A DNA stretch of 64,000 bases, taken from Sphingomonas koreensis (GTDB lineage: Bacteria > Pseudomonadota > Alphaproteobacteria > Sphingomonadales > Sphingomonadaceae). The translations under genes and the position numbers were made by a program. The DNA lies in contig NZ_PGEN01000001.1 of assembly GCF_002797435.1 (NCBI RefSeq), forward strand, positions 558,001 through 622,000. The letters run 5' to 3'. Positions 8,000 to 16,119 of this stretch are shown piece after piece. The notes under the pieces were generated by a model that ran no database searches, was not told where the DNA came from, and saw only the letters and a list, made by a program, of their open reading frames with translations. How positions within the stretch are numbered: position 1 is the stretch's first letter; every line of letters starts with the position of its first letter.

Positions 8000-9166
8000 T
8001 CATCCGCGGCCGATCGCGGTCCACTTCTCATCTGATGCTGCATTGGCGGCGACCGTCTCAACGAAGCGCATCGTGCGCAGCCCATCGGCGAGGCCCGGGA
8101 ACCAGCCCTCCGTGCCCGGCGCGATCTCGGCTCCGGGAGCTCCGCCCCGAACCGCAGTCGCAAAGGCGCGGTAGATATTGGCAAAGGCCTCCAGATACCC
8201 TTCCGGATGCCCCGCAGGGGTCCGGGTCAACGCAAGGGTACTGGGGTCGAGACCTGGGGCGCCGGTTCGCAACAGCTCCGCAGGCTTGTCGAGCCAGCGC
8301 AGGGTCAGCGTGTTCGGCTCCATCTGAGACCATTCGAGTCCGCCGAGCTCGCCATGGATGCGCAGCCTCAGCCCATTCTCCTCGCCCGCGGCGACCTGGC
8401 TGGCCTTGAGCACGCCCCGCGCACCGCCCTCGAAGCGGAGCAGCGCACTCACATCGTCGTCCAGCAGCCGCCCGGGCACATGCGTGGTCAGCTCGGCACA
8501 GACTGCTTGCGCGCGCAGGCCCGAGACATGCTCGGCAAGCTGGAAAGCGTGGGTCCCGATATCGCCCAGGCATCCGCCGATGCCCGCGCGGGCGGGGTCG
8601 GTGCGCCATTCGGCCTGTTTCTGGCCGTCCCGGTCGATCGGCCGGCTGAGCCAACCTTGCAGATACTCCGCCTGTACCAGTCGGATCGCGCCGAAATCGC
8701 CGCGCGCGACCCGAATGCGCGCTTCCTCGACCAGCGGATAGGCGGAATAGGTGAAGGCCAGCGCAAACAACCGTCCGCTTGCCTTCACGGAACGTTCGAT
8801 GGCTTCGGCCTCGGCGACGCTCATCGCCATCGGCTTTTCGCACAGCACGTGAAAGCCGGCTTCGAGCGCGGCGATCGCCACCGGCGCATGGAGGTGGTTG
8901 GGCGTGACGATCGCAATCGCATCGACCCGTTCTTCCGGCAGCAGCGCCCGCTCGCGCTCCACCAGCTGCTGGAACGTGCCGTAGACGCGCTGCGGATCGA
9001 GCCCGAGCGCCTCACCGGTCCGCGCGTTGCGGCCAGCATCGGTGCTGAACGCGCCTGCGGTCATTCGCCACTCGCCGTCGATCGCGGCGGCAATGCGATG
9101 AACGGCGCCGATGAACGCGCCCTCCCCCCCGCCGACCATGCCGAGCCGAAGTGGCTGCCGCGCCAT
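8000..9166 (-). CDS. Gfo/Idh/MocA family oxidoreductase
   Basis: This 388-aa cytoplasmic NAD(P)-dependent sugar oxidoreductase has an N-terminal Rossmann domain (LGMVGGGEGAFIGAVHR), the family's EKP motif (LCEKPMAM, ~120) and the catalytic D..TH pattern in GDIGTHAFQLAE. It has no signal peptide. In a 3-keto-sugar pathway it would reduce the imported keto-sugar, regenerating an aldose, or act on an inositol-like intermediate. The start at ATG 9166 gives the normal family length; the longer upstream frame overlaps the next gene. The downstream barrel gene ends only 2 nt before this start. Confidence 0.85.
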   Translation of the reverse strand: MARQPLRLGMVGGGEGAFIGAVHRIAAAIDGEWRMTAGAFSTDAGRNARTGEALGLDPQRVYGTFQQLVERERALLPEERVDAIAIVTPNHLHAPVAIAALEAGFHVLCEKPMAMSVAEAEAIERSVKASGRLFALAFTYSAYPLVEEARIRVARGDFGAIRLVQAEYLQGWLSRPIDRDGQKQAEWRTDPARAGIGGCLGDIGTHAFQLAEHVSGLRAQAVCAELTTHVPGRLLDDDVSALLRFEGGARGVLKASQVAAGEENGLRLRIHGELGGLEWSQMEPNTLTLRWLDKPAELLRTGAPGLDPSTLALTRTPAGHPEGYLEAFANIYRAFATAVRGGAPGAEIAPGTEGWFPGLADGLRTMRFVETVAANAASDEKWTAIGRG

Positions 9167-9168
9167 GC

Positions 9169-10218
9169 TCACAGCCCCAGCAGCTTGCGGATCGCGTCGC
9201 GGTCGGCGCCGCTTGCCGCGAAATCGTCGAACGGCCGCTCCGTCAGGCGGATGATATGATCGCGGATGAAGGGTGCACCTTCGCGCGCGCCATCCTCGGG
9301 GTGCTTGAGCGCGCATTCCCATTCGAGCACCGCCCAGCCGGTATAGCCATATTGCGCCAGCTTGCTGAAAATACCGACGAAATCGACCTGCCCGTCGCCA
9401 AGCGAGCGGAACCGGCCGGCGCGGTCCACCCAGCTCTCGTAACCGCCATAGACCCCGCTCCGCCCGGTCGGGTTGAACTCGGCATCCTTAACATGGAAGC
9501 ACGAGATGCGGTCGTGATAGCGATCGATGAAGTCGAGATAGTCGAGCTGCTGCAGCACATAATGCGACGGGTCGAACAGGATGCGCGCGCGCGGATGATT
9601 GCCGACCGCGGCAAGGAAACGCTCCCAGGTCGCGCCGTCATGAATATCCTCGCCGGGATGGATCTCGAACGCGCAATCGACGCCCGCCTCCTCGAACGCG
9701 TCGAGGATCGGCAGCCAGCGCCGGGCAAGCTCGGCGAACGCTTCCTCGACCAGCCCCGCCGGCCGTTGCGGCCACGGATAGACATAGGGCCAGGCAAGCG
9801 CGCCGGAGAAGGTCGCGTGCGCATTGAGCCCGAGATTGGCGCTCGCCTCCGCGGCAAGCTTGACCTGCTCCACCGCCCAGGCCTGACGCTCCGCAGGCTT
9901 GCCGTGAAGCTCGACCGGCGCGAACCCGTCGAACAACTGGTCATAGGCAGGGTGCACCGCGACGAGTTGGCCCTGAAGATGGGTCGAAAGCTCCGTCGGC
10001 TCGATGCCGTGGTCTGCGAGCCGGCCGCGCAGATCGTCGCAATAGGCCTTGCTCTCCGCGGCCAGCCTGAGGTCGATCAGCCGCGGGTCGCACGGGATCT
10101 GCACACCCTTGTAGCCAAGCTGCCCCGCCCATTTCGCGAGCCCGTCCAGCGTATCGAACGGCGCGGTGTCGCCCATGAACTGGGCAAGGAAGATCGCGGG
10201 GCCCTTCATCGCGGTCAT
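9169..10218 (-). CDS. Cytoplasmic sugar phosphate isomerase/epimerase-like TIM barrel
   Basis: The 349-aa xylose-isomerase-like barrel has no export signal. Metal-binding segments are visible: CAFEIHPGEDIHDGATWE, ILFDPSHYVLQ, CFHVKDAEFN and AVLEWECALK. This is the long IolE/IolH-like type commonly paired with a Gfo/Idh/MocA dehydrogenase, as here at 8000-9166. It probably handles a keto-sugar or inosose-like intermediate after import. ATG 10218 overlaps the permease stop (ATGA). The longer open frame upstream lies inside the permease gene and is not coding. Confidence 0.85.
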   Translation of the reverse strand: MTAMKGPAIFLAQFMGDTAPFDTLDGLAKWAGQLGYKGVQIPCDPRLIDLRLAAESKAYCDDLRGRLADHGIEPTELSTHLQGQLVAVHPAYDQLFDGFAPVELHGKPAERQAWAVEQVKLAAEASANLGLNAHATFSGALAWPYVYPWPQRPAGLVEEAFAELARRWLPILDAFEEAGVDCAFEIHPGEDIHDGATWERFLAAVGNHPRARILFDPSHYVLQQLDYLDFIDRYHDRISCFHVKDAEFNPTGRSGVYGGYESWVDRAGRFRSLGDGQVDFVGIFSKLAQYGYTGWAVLEWECALKHPEDGAREGAPFIRDHIIRLTERPFDDFAASGADRDAIRKLLGL

Positions 10219-11465
10219 GCGGCGGCTCCCTGCTTGCTGTCGTCGCGGAACAGAAGCTGGAACAGCACGGTGATGACCGCCGCAGCGATCGCCGGATACC
10301 ACCACATCTGCTGCCAGTCCGCGATCGTCGGCACCGCGGGCAGCTGGGCGTAGAGCAGCCCGCCGATCTGCGAACCGAGCAGCATACCGACGCCATAGGT
10401 GAACAAGGTCAGCATCCCCTGCGCCTGGGCGTTGACCCCCTTGGGCGTGGCGATGGTACCGGTGTAGATTGCGCCGGCGACGAAGAAGAAGTCGTAGCAG
10501 ACCCCATGCAGCGCCACGCCGAGATAGATGGCCCAAAGCGATGCGCCGCCATCGCCAATCGCGAACAGGGCGTAGCGCAGTGCCCAGGCGGCCATGCCCA
10601 CCAGCAACAGCGGCTTCACACCGAACCGGCGGTAGAGCCACGGCATCGAGAACATGAAGGCCAGCTCGGACATCTGCCCGATCGACATCGTACCCCCGAC
10701 ATTGGTGATGCCCGCCGCACCGATATAGGCCGAAGCATAGGCGTAATACATCGCCAGCGGGATCGAGATCAGCGTCGCGCAGATCACGAAGATCAGATAG
10801 GAGCGCTGGCGCATCAGGCCGAACGCCTCGACGCACAGCACCTGGCGAACCAGGCTCTCGTCGCTCGGCGCGTCGGGCTCGATCGCGGGAAGCGTCAGGC
10901 TGTAGATGCCGAGCGCGATGGACACGACCGCCGCGACGCGGAAGATCTCCGGACTTGCCGACAGCGCCGCCCAGCCGATGATCAGCCCGGCCACGATCCA
11001 GCCGAGCGTGCCGAATGCGCGGACGAAGGGGAAACGGTCATCGCGTTCGCCCAGGCTCTTGAGCGCGATCGTGTTCGCGAGGCCGACGGTCGGCATGTAG
11101 AGGATCATGTAGCCGAACAGCACCCAGACGAAGGTGCCGCCGCTCTCCGGCGTCAGCAGCGCCGGCAGCGCCAGCAGGATCGCACCGCCGAGGAGGTGGA
11201 GGATCACCATCAGTGCCTTGGGGCTGAAATAGCGGGTCGCCGCCATGCCGAGCAGGAAGGATCCGGCGATCGAGGCGATCGGGCCGACCGAAAAGGCGTT
11301 GGCGATCAGGTTGCCAACCCCGACCGTCTGCATCACCAGCCCGAGCGTGACCGCCCAGGCGCCCCAGACGAAGAATTGCATGAACATGAGCGCGCTCAGC
11401 CGCGCCATGAGCATTGCCGATACCGGATGCGAAGCGACATTCTGCGCTCCATGGGCCGTGGCCAT
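10215..11465 (-). CDS. MFS transporter, nucleoside:H+ symporter (NupG-like) type
   Basis: The 416-aa inner-membrane protein has about 12 hydrophobic segments. The first helix carries MQFFVWGAWAVTLGLVMQ, typical of the nucleoside:proton symporter group that also includes carbohydrate importers. It is the first gene of the minus-strand cluster, so it probably imports the product of the periplasmic enzymes. It starts at ATG 11465 after a GGGAGGGG ribosome site. The promoter is divergent from the LacI gene: a TAAAAT -10-like hexamer (11549-11554, minus strand) lies just upstream of the palindromic operator at 11529-11546. Confidence 0.85.
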   Translation of the reverse strand: MATAHGAQNVASHPVSAMLMARLSALMFMQFFVWGAWAVTLGLVMQTVGVGNLIANAFSVGPIASIAGSFLLGMAATRYFSPKALMVILHLLGGAILLALPALLTPESGGTFVWVLFGYMILYMPTVGLANTIALKSLGERDDRFPFVRAFGTLGWIVAGLIIGWAALSASPEIFRVAAVVSIALGIYSLTLPAIEPDAPSDESLVRQVLCVEAFGLMRQRSYLIFVICATLISIPLAMYYAYASAYIGAAGITNVGGTMSIGQMSELAFMFSMPWLYRRFGVKPLLLVGMAAWALRYALFAIGDGGASLWAIYLGVALHGVCYDFFFVAGAIYTGTIATPKGVNAQAQGMLTLFTYGVGMLLGSQIGGLLYAQLPAVPTIADWQQMWWYPAIAAAVITVLFQLLFRDDSKQGAAA

Positions 11466-11528
11466 GCGATCCCCTCCCGTCGATATAGTCCGTTCTTTTC
11501 GCGACTCAGGCTACGCAGATCGCGGATT

Positions 11529-11546
11529 GATGTAAAGGATTACATC
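11529..11546. promoter_or_regulatory. LacI-type operator in the divergent MFS/LacI intergenic region
   Basis: A perfect inverted repeat, GATGTAA-AGGA-TTACATC, lies between the divergent permease and LacI genes. A -10-like TAAAAT on the minus strand sits immediately upstream of it, so a bound repressor would block the permease operon. The even spacer is as in LacI-family operators, though these usually have a central CG. Assignment to the neighbouring regulator is inferred. Confidence 0.7.
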
Positions 11547-11589
11547 GAATTTTATCGACACGCTGCGCAGCAGGCTACATGAAGCCACG

Positions 11590-12588
11590 ATGCCGACGAT
11601 CATCGACGTCGCCGCGGTCGCGGGCGTCTCCACTGCCACGGTTTCGCGCGTGTTGAGCCAGCCCGAGCGGGTGGCGGAAGCGACGCGCAAGCGCGTGCTC
11701 GAGGTGGTTCAGTCGCTGGGCTATGCCCCGAATGTCGCGGCGCGGACGCTGCGCACGTTGCGGGCCGCCAAGATCCTGCTGACGGTGCCCGACATCTCCA
11801 ACCCCTTCTTCGCCAGCATCATCCGCGGCGCCGAGGAAGCGGCGCGCGACGCGGGCTATGCGGTGGTGGTCGGCGACACCCGGCACGACCCGCAGGTCGA
11901 GGATCAATATGCCGAGATGCTCTCGCGCCGCGAAGTCGACGGGCTCATCTTCCTCGGCCACCGCCTGCCCGACAATCTGAGCCCGCTCCTGTCCCGGCCC
12001 GGCATCGCCGCGCCGGTCGTGAACGGCTGCGAATACAGCCCCGACCTCGGCGTCCCCAGCGTACATATCGACAATGCCGCAGCGAGCAGCGATGCCATCG
12101 AGCATCTGGTCGGCCTTGGCCATCGCGATATCGGCATCGTCACCGGCCCGCTCATCAGTCCGATCAGCCGCGACCGTCTTTCTGGCGCGATGGAGGCTGC
12201 CGAACGCCACGGGCTGAGGGATCGTCTGCAGGTCCGGAACGGCGACTATTCGGCAAAGCTGGCGTTCGAACTGGCCGGCGATCTGCTCGAGCAGAACGTC
12301 ACCGCGATCTTCTGCTTCAGCGACGAAATGGCGATGGGCGCGATCAGCGCGATCGGCGCGGCCGGCCTGACCTGTCCCGGCCATGTCTCGGTCGTCGGCT
12401 TCGACGATCTCCCCACCGCCCGCTTCTTCCAGCCCGCGCTCACCACGATCGCCCAGCCAAAGGGACTGATCGGGCAGCGAACGGTCGAATTGCTGGTCGA
12501 GATCCTGCGCGATCCGCAAAGTCCGATCCGCCAGATCACCCTGCCCCACGAACTCGTCGTCCGCGACAGCACCGGGCCGCTTCCCTAG
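11590..12588 (+). CDS. LacI-family transcriptional regulator of the keto-glycoside cluster
   Basis: The 332-aa repressor has an N-terminal helix-turn-helix (IIDVAAVAGVSTATVSRVL, ~4-22), a hinge helix (AARTLRTLRA) and a periplasmic-binding-protein-like sensor domain (DISNPFFASIIRGAEEAA, FCFSDEMAMGAI, VVGFDDLPTARFF). It is divergent from the nine-gene catabolic cluster, with an 18-bp palindrome between them, so it very likely represses that cluster until a pathway sugar binds. Its TAG stop shares the tetranucleotide CTAG with the convergent histidine kinase stop, leaving no room for a terminator between the two genes. Confidence 0.93.
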   Translation: MPTIIDVAAVAGVSTATVSRVLSQPERVAEATRKRVLEVVQSLGYAPNVAARTLRTLRAAKILLTVPDISNPFFASIIRGAEEAARDAGYAVVVGDTRHDPQVEDQYAEMLSRREVDGLIFLGHRLPDNLSPLLSRPGIAAPVVNGCEYSPDLGVPSVHIDNAAASSDAIEHLVGLGHRDIGIVTGPLISPISRDRLSGAMEAAERHGLRDRLQVRNGDYSAKLAFELAGDLLEQNVTAIFCFSDEMAMGAISAIGAAGLTCPGHVSVVGFDDLPTARFFQPALTTIAQPKGLIGQRTVELLVEILRDPQSPIRQITLPHELVVRDSTGPLP

Positions 12589-13946
12589 CGCGCCAGCCGC
12601 AGCTCGACCAGCAATCCGCCTTCGGGATGATTGCGGAGGGTCAGTTCGCCGCCGGTCGCGCGCGCCTGCGCCTGGGCGATGGTAAGGCCGATGCCGGTTC
12701 CGAGCGTGGTGTCCTGCCCCTCGCCCCGGACGAACGGTTCGAACGCGCGCGTGATCAGGTCTTCGGACATGCCCGGGCCGTGATCGCGAACGCTCACGAT
12801 CACGCCGCCCGCGTCGCGACGGCAGGCCAGGTCGGCGCCGCCGGCATAGCGGATCGCATTGTCGATCACATTGCCCAGGCACCGGGACAAGGCATCGGGC
12901 TTGACCCGTACCCGCGCGCCACAGCCCCCGGCGAAGCGGACCGGATGGCCGAACTCGGCAGCATCCTCGACCATCGCGGAAAGCATCGAATCGAGATCGA
13001 TCACCGACCATTGCTCGGCGCTTTCGCTGCTCCGCGCGAGGTCGAGTCCGCGCCGGACCATCGCCAGCGTCGCCGACAGGTCCGTGACCAGACGTTCGCG
13101 CAATGCGGCATCCTCGACCTGCTCGAGCCGCAACCGCAACCGGGTGAGCGGCGTCTGGAGATCATGGCTGATCGCCGCGAGCAGGCGGGTGCGCTCGCGC
13201 AGTCCTTCGCGGACCCGCTCCTGCATCGTGTTGAAGGTCGCCAGCGCCTGCCGCACGTCTTCCGGCCCGCGCTCAGGCACCGGATCGGCGTCGATCGAGC
13301 GGGCGAAGGCGCGCGAGGCCGCGGCGAGGCGACGGATCGGCGCCATGGCGATGCTGGCGACGAGGATCGACAACAGAGTGCTCGCGGCGATGATCAGGAC
13401 AAGGAAAAGCGGCTGGGTGATCGGGCTCGGCGGCGCTGCCAGCCGCGGCATGTCGACGCTGATGCGCACGGTCTCGCCGTTCGAATCCACGGTCAGCAGC
13501 CAGCATTCGGGCGAGATCGGGAACTTGAACCCGGCGACCCGCGGCTGCTTCCAGAAGGGCTCGTTCGAGATGCAGACTGACGGCGCGACCTTGAACAGTG
13601 CGAGTGCCATGCCCGCCGGCGCGCGTCCGCGCGCCATGTCGGTATGGGCCTGATCCGGCGTCCCGGGAAAGGCGACGCCGGGCGGGATCAGCCTGACGCC
13701 GATCAGCCCGCGATCGCGCAGCAGATCGAGCGTTCCCTGACGATTGCGCTCGAGGCGCCCGGCCACGTCGATCGCACTCAGCACGACCTGCTCGCCGCGC
13801 CAGCGCTGATAGTCGGCCTGCCTTACCTGATCGGCGACGAACAGCGCGGCGATCGCGGCGCACGAGATACCGATCGCCAGGATCAGCGCGATGCGCCCTG
13901 CAAGAGACAGGGCAAATCGCTGCAGGCCGCGCCAGGCGGCGATCAT
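12585..13946 (-). CDS. Sensor histidine kinase (partner of the adjacent OmpR-type regulator)
   Basis: The 453-aa membrane kinase has TM1 at ~18-38, a periplasmic sensor region at ~40-178 with two cysteines (C125, C148) that could form a disulfide or bind a ligand, and TM2 at ~180-200. A HAMP linker follows, then an H-box ISHDLQTPLTRLRL with phospho-acceptor His ~261, an N-box (NVIDNAIRYA) and a G-box (GTGIGLTIAQ). It overlaps the response-regulator gene by ATGA and lies at the end of the efflux operon, so it probably senses pump substrates or envelope stress and tunes pump expression. Confidence 0.92.
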   Translation of the reverse strand: MIAAWRGLQRFALSLAGRIALILAIGISCAAIAALFVADQVRQADYQRWRGEQVVLSAIDVAGRLERNRQGTLDLLRDRGLIGVRLIPPGVAFPGTPDQAHTDMARGRAPAGMALALFKVAPSVCISNEPFWKQPRVAGFKFPISPECWLLTVDSNGETVRISVDMPRLAAPPSPITQPLFLVLIIAASTLLSILVASIAMAPIRRLAAASRAFARSIDADPVPERGPEDVRQALATFNTMQERVREGLRERTRLLAAISHDLQTPLTRLRLRLEQVEDAALRERLVTDLSATLAMVRRGLDLARSSESAEQWSVIDLDSMLSAMVEDAAEFGHPVRFAGGCGARVRVKPDALSRCLGNVIDNAIRYAGGADLACRRDAGGVIVSVRDHGPGMSEDLITRAFEPFVRGEGQDTTLGTGIGLTIAQAQARATGGELTLRNHPEGGLLVELRLAR

Positions 13947-14680
13947 TCGAACGCCACGTTCGCCGCGAGCAGATAGCCCTGATTGCGCACGGTCAGGATC
14001 AGCTCGTCATTCCCGCCCACCCGAGCGAGCTTGTGGCGCAATCGGCTGATCTGGTTATCGATCGTGCGGTCGAACTCGGCGGTGGCGCCGCGGCTGGGAA
14101 ACAGGGCGGAGCGCGACAAGGGTTGATGCGGCGCCTCGATCAGCCGGTTCAGGATGGCGAACTCGGTCGAGGACAGCATGACCAGGCTGTCGTCAGGCGC
14201 GATCAGCCGGCGCTTGACCAGATCGAGCCGCCACGGGCCGAACCGCGCAACCTGTGCGCCGCCCGGCCGGGCCTCGACCCGGGGCCGCCGCCGCAGCAGG
14301 TTGCGCACGCGCGCGCTCAACTCGCGCGGCTCGAACGGCTTGGTGAGATAGTCATCGGCACCGAGCTCGAGCCCGAGCACCCGGTCGATCGCGCTGTCGC
14401 GCGCGGTGACCATGATGATCGCGCCCTCATGCCCTTCGGCACGAAGCTGGCGGCACAGGGTCAGCCCGTCGCCGTCGGGCAGGTTGAGGTCGAGGACGAT
14501 CAGGTCGACCGGCTCGCGCGCAAGCGTGGCGCGGACCTCGGCGACATTCCCGGCAGCGTTCAGTGCATAGCCCTCGCGGGCGAGCTGCTGGATCACCAGC
14601 TCGCGGATATCGGGATCGTCATCGACGACCAGCAGCCGCGGCACATGCCCGAAATCTTCAGCCAACCTGTCCTCCAGCAT
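13943..14680 (-). CDS. OmpR/PhoB-family response regulator
   Basis: The 245-aa protein has an N-terminal receiver (VVDDDPDIREL, phospho-acceptor D64 in VLDLNLPDG, conserved T in MVTAR, K in LTKPF) and a C-terminal winged-helix DNA-binding domain (FDRTIDNQISRLRHKL). ATG 14680 gives the normal family length. It lies 38 nt after the outer-membrane factor gene in the same direction and overlaps the kinase gene. It probably activates or represses the pump promoter upstream of 20361, forming a feedback loop within one operon. Confidence 0.93.
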   Translation of the reverse strand: MLEDRLAEDFGHVPRLLVVDDDPDIRELVIQQLAREGYALNAAGNVAEVRATLAREPVDLIVLDLNLPDGDGLTLCRQLRAEGHEGAIIMVTARDSAIDRVLGLELGADDYLTKPFEPRELSARVRNLLRRRPRVEARPGGAQVARFGPWRLDLVKRRLIAPDDSLVMLSSTEFAILNRLIEAPHQPLSRSALFPSRGATAEFDRTIDNQISRLRHKLARVGGNDELILTVRNQGYLLAANVAFE

Positions 14681-14718
14681 CGGCTATAGCGCCTCCGCCG
14701 GTACTGCCAAAGGCCGTG

Positions 14719-16119
14719 TCACAGGCTGTCGTCCGAACCGATCGACTGGTAGAGCGCGATACGGTTGGCGATGTCGGTGAGCGTCAGGCCGATCTCGCTT
14801 TGCTGCGCAGCATAGAGCGTGCGCTGCGCGACGAGCGCGGTGAGGAAGCTGTCGATGCCCTGGCGGTAGCGCGCATCGGCGACCGTCCAGCTCTTGTTCG
14901 CCGCCGCGACCAGATCGGCCTGAGCGTCGCGCTGCCGCACGATCGTGCCGCGCCGGGCAAGCCCGTCGGAAACTTCCTTGTACGCCGTCTGCGCCGCCTT
15001 GCGGTACGTCGCGAGCGCATAGTCGGACTGCGCCTTGGCATAGTCGAGATTGCCGCGATTGGCGCCACCGAAGACCGGCAGGCTGACCGAGGGGTTGGCC
15101 GACCAGGTGCTCGTCGGTCCGGAGAAGAGACTCGTCAGCGCGTTGCTGGCCACCCCGATCACGCTGGTGAGCGAGATGGTCGGGAAGAACGCCGCCCGCG
15201 CCGCGCCGATATTGGCGTTGGCGCCCTTCAGCTGATGCTCCGCCTCGACCACGTCCGGGCGATCGAGCAGCACGGTCGAGGAAAGCCCTGCGGGGACATT
15301 GGCAACCCCCGTGTCGAGCGCGGCAAGGCCCGCGGGCAGCAGCGCGTCGTCGATCCTTCCGCCCGCCAGCAGCTCCAGCGCGTTCCGGTCCTGCGCGACA
15401 CGGGTCGTGTAGGCTTCGACGTCGGCCTTCGCCTGGGCAAGGATCGTCTGCGCATTGGCGACGTCGCTCCCGCTGACCAGCCCGGCATCGTGGAGCTTGC
15501 GGGTGAGCCGCACGGTCTCCTCACCGCTCTTCACCTGGCGTTGCGCCACATCGAGCAGGTCCTGGTCGGCCGCAAGCGTCGCATAGGCCGTCGCAGTCTC
15601 GGCGACGATGGCGAAGCGCGTCGATCGCGCGCCCGATTCGCTCGCGAGATATTGTTCGAACGCCTGACGCGAGAGGTTCTTGAGCCGGCCGAACAGGTCG
15701 ATCTCGAACCCGCTGATCCCGACAGTGCCGGAGAATTGCGTCGTGTCGCCCGTGCCGGCGGTTTGCGGGCCACCCAGCGTGCGCTGGACCGAAGCCCCTG
15801 CCCCGGCCGTCAGCGTCGGCGCCTCACGCGATCGCTGCGAGCGATACTGCGCGCGCGCCATCCCGACATTGGCAACCGCGGCGGCGAGATCCTGGTTCCG
15901 CGACAGTGCCTGCTCGATCACCTGGCGCAGCTTCTCGTCCCCGACCAGCGTGCGCCACGGCATCCCCGCGGCCCCTTCCTGACCCGGGGCGTAAGCAGCG
16001 CCCTGCGGCCATTCCGGCGGCACATAGTCGGCGACCGAACGCACATAGGTGGGCGCCATGTTGCAGGCGGTCAGCGAAGCGGCGCCGGCGAGCAGCACCA
16101 GGGTACGAAAGGCATTCAC
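14719..16119 (-). CDS. RND efflux outer-membrane lipoprotein (NodT/OprM family)
   Basis: The 466-aa TolC-like channel lipoprotein forms the outer-membrane exit duct of a tripartite pump. It begins at GTG 16119 (VNAFRTLV), which overlaps the RND stop as GTGA. The long open frame that extends upstream in the same phase is a shadow of the RND gene. It has a lipobox LTAC at ~16-19, an FEIDLFGR segment, two OEP repeats and typical endings (DARYRQGIDSFLTAL, AQQSEIGLTLTDIANRIALY). It acts with the proteins at 16116-20361. Confidence 0.92.
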   Translation of the reverse strand: MNAFRTLVLLAGAASLTACNMAPTYVRSVADYVPPEWPQGAAYAPGQEGAAGMPWRTLVGDEKLRQVIEQALSRNQDLAAAVANVGMARAQYRSQRSREAPTLTAGAGASVQRTLGGPQTAGTGDTTQFSGTVGISGFEIDLFGRLKNLSRQAFEQYLASESGARSTRFAIVAETATAYATLAADQDLLDVAQRQVKSGEETVRLTRKLHDAGLVSGSDVANAQTILAQAKADVEAYTTRVAQDRNALELLAGGRIDDALLPAGLAALDTGVANVPAGLSSTVLLDRPDVVEAEHQLKGANANIGAARAAFFPTISLTSVIGVASNALTSLFSGPTSTWSANPSVSLPVFGGANRGNLDYAKAQSDYALATYRKAAQTAYKEVSDGLARRGTIVRQRDAQADLVAAANKSWTVADARYRQGIDSFLTALVAQRTLYAAQQSEIGLTLTDIANRIALYQSIGSDDSL

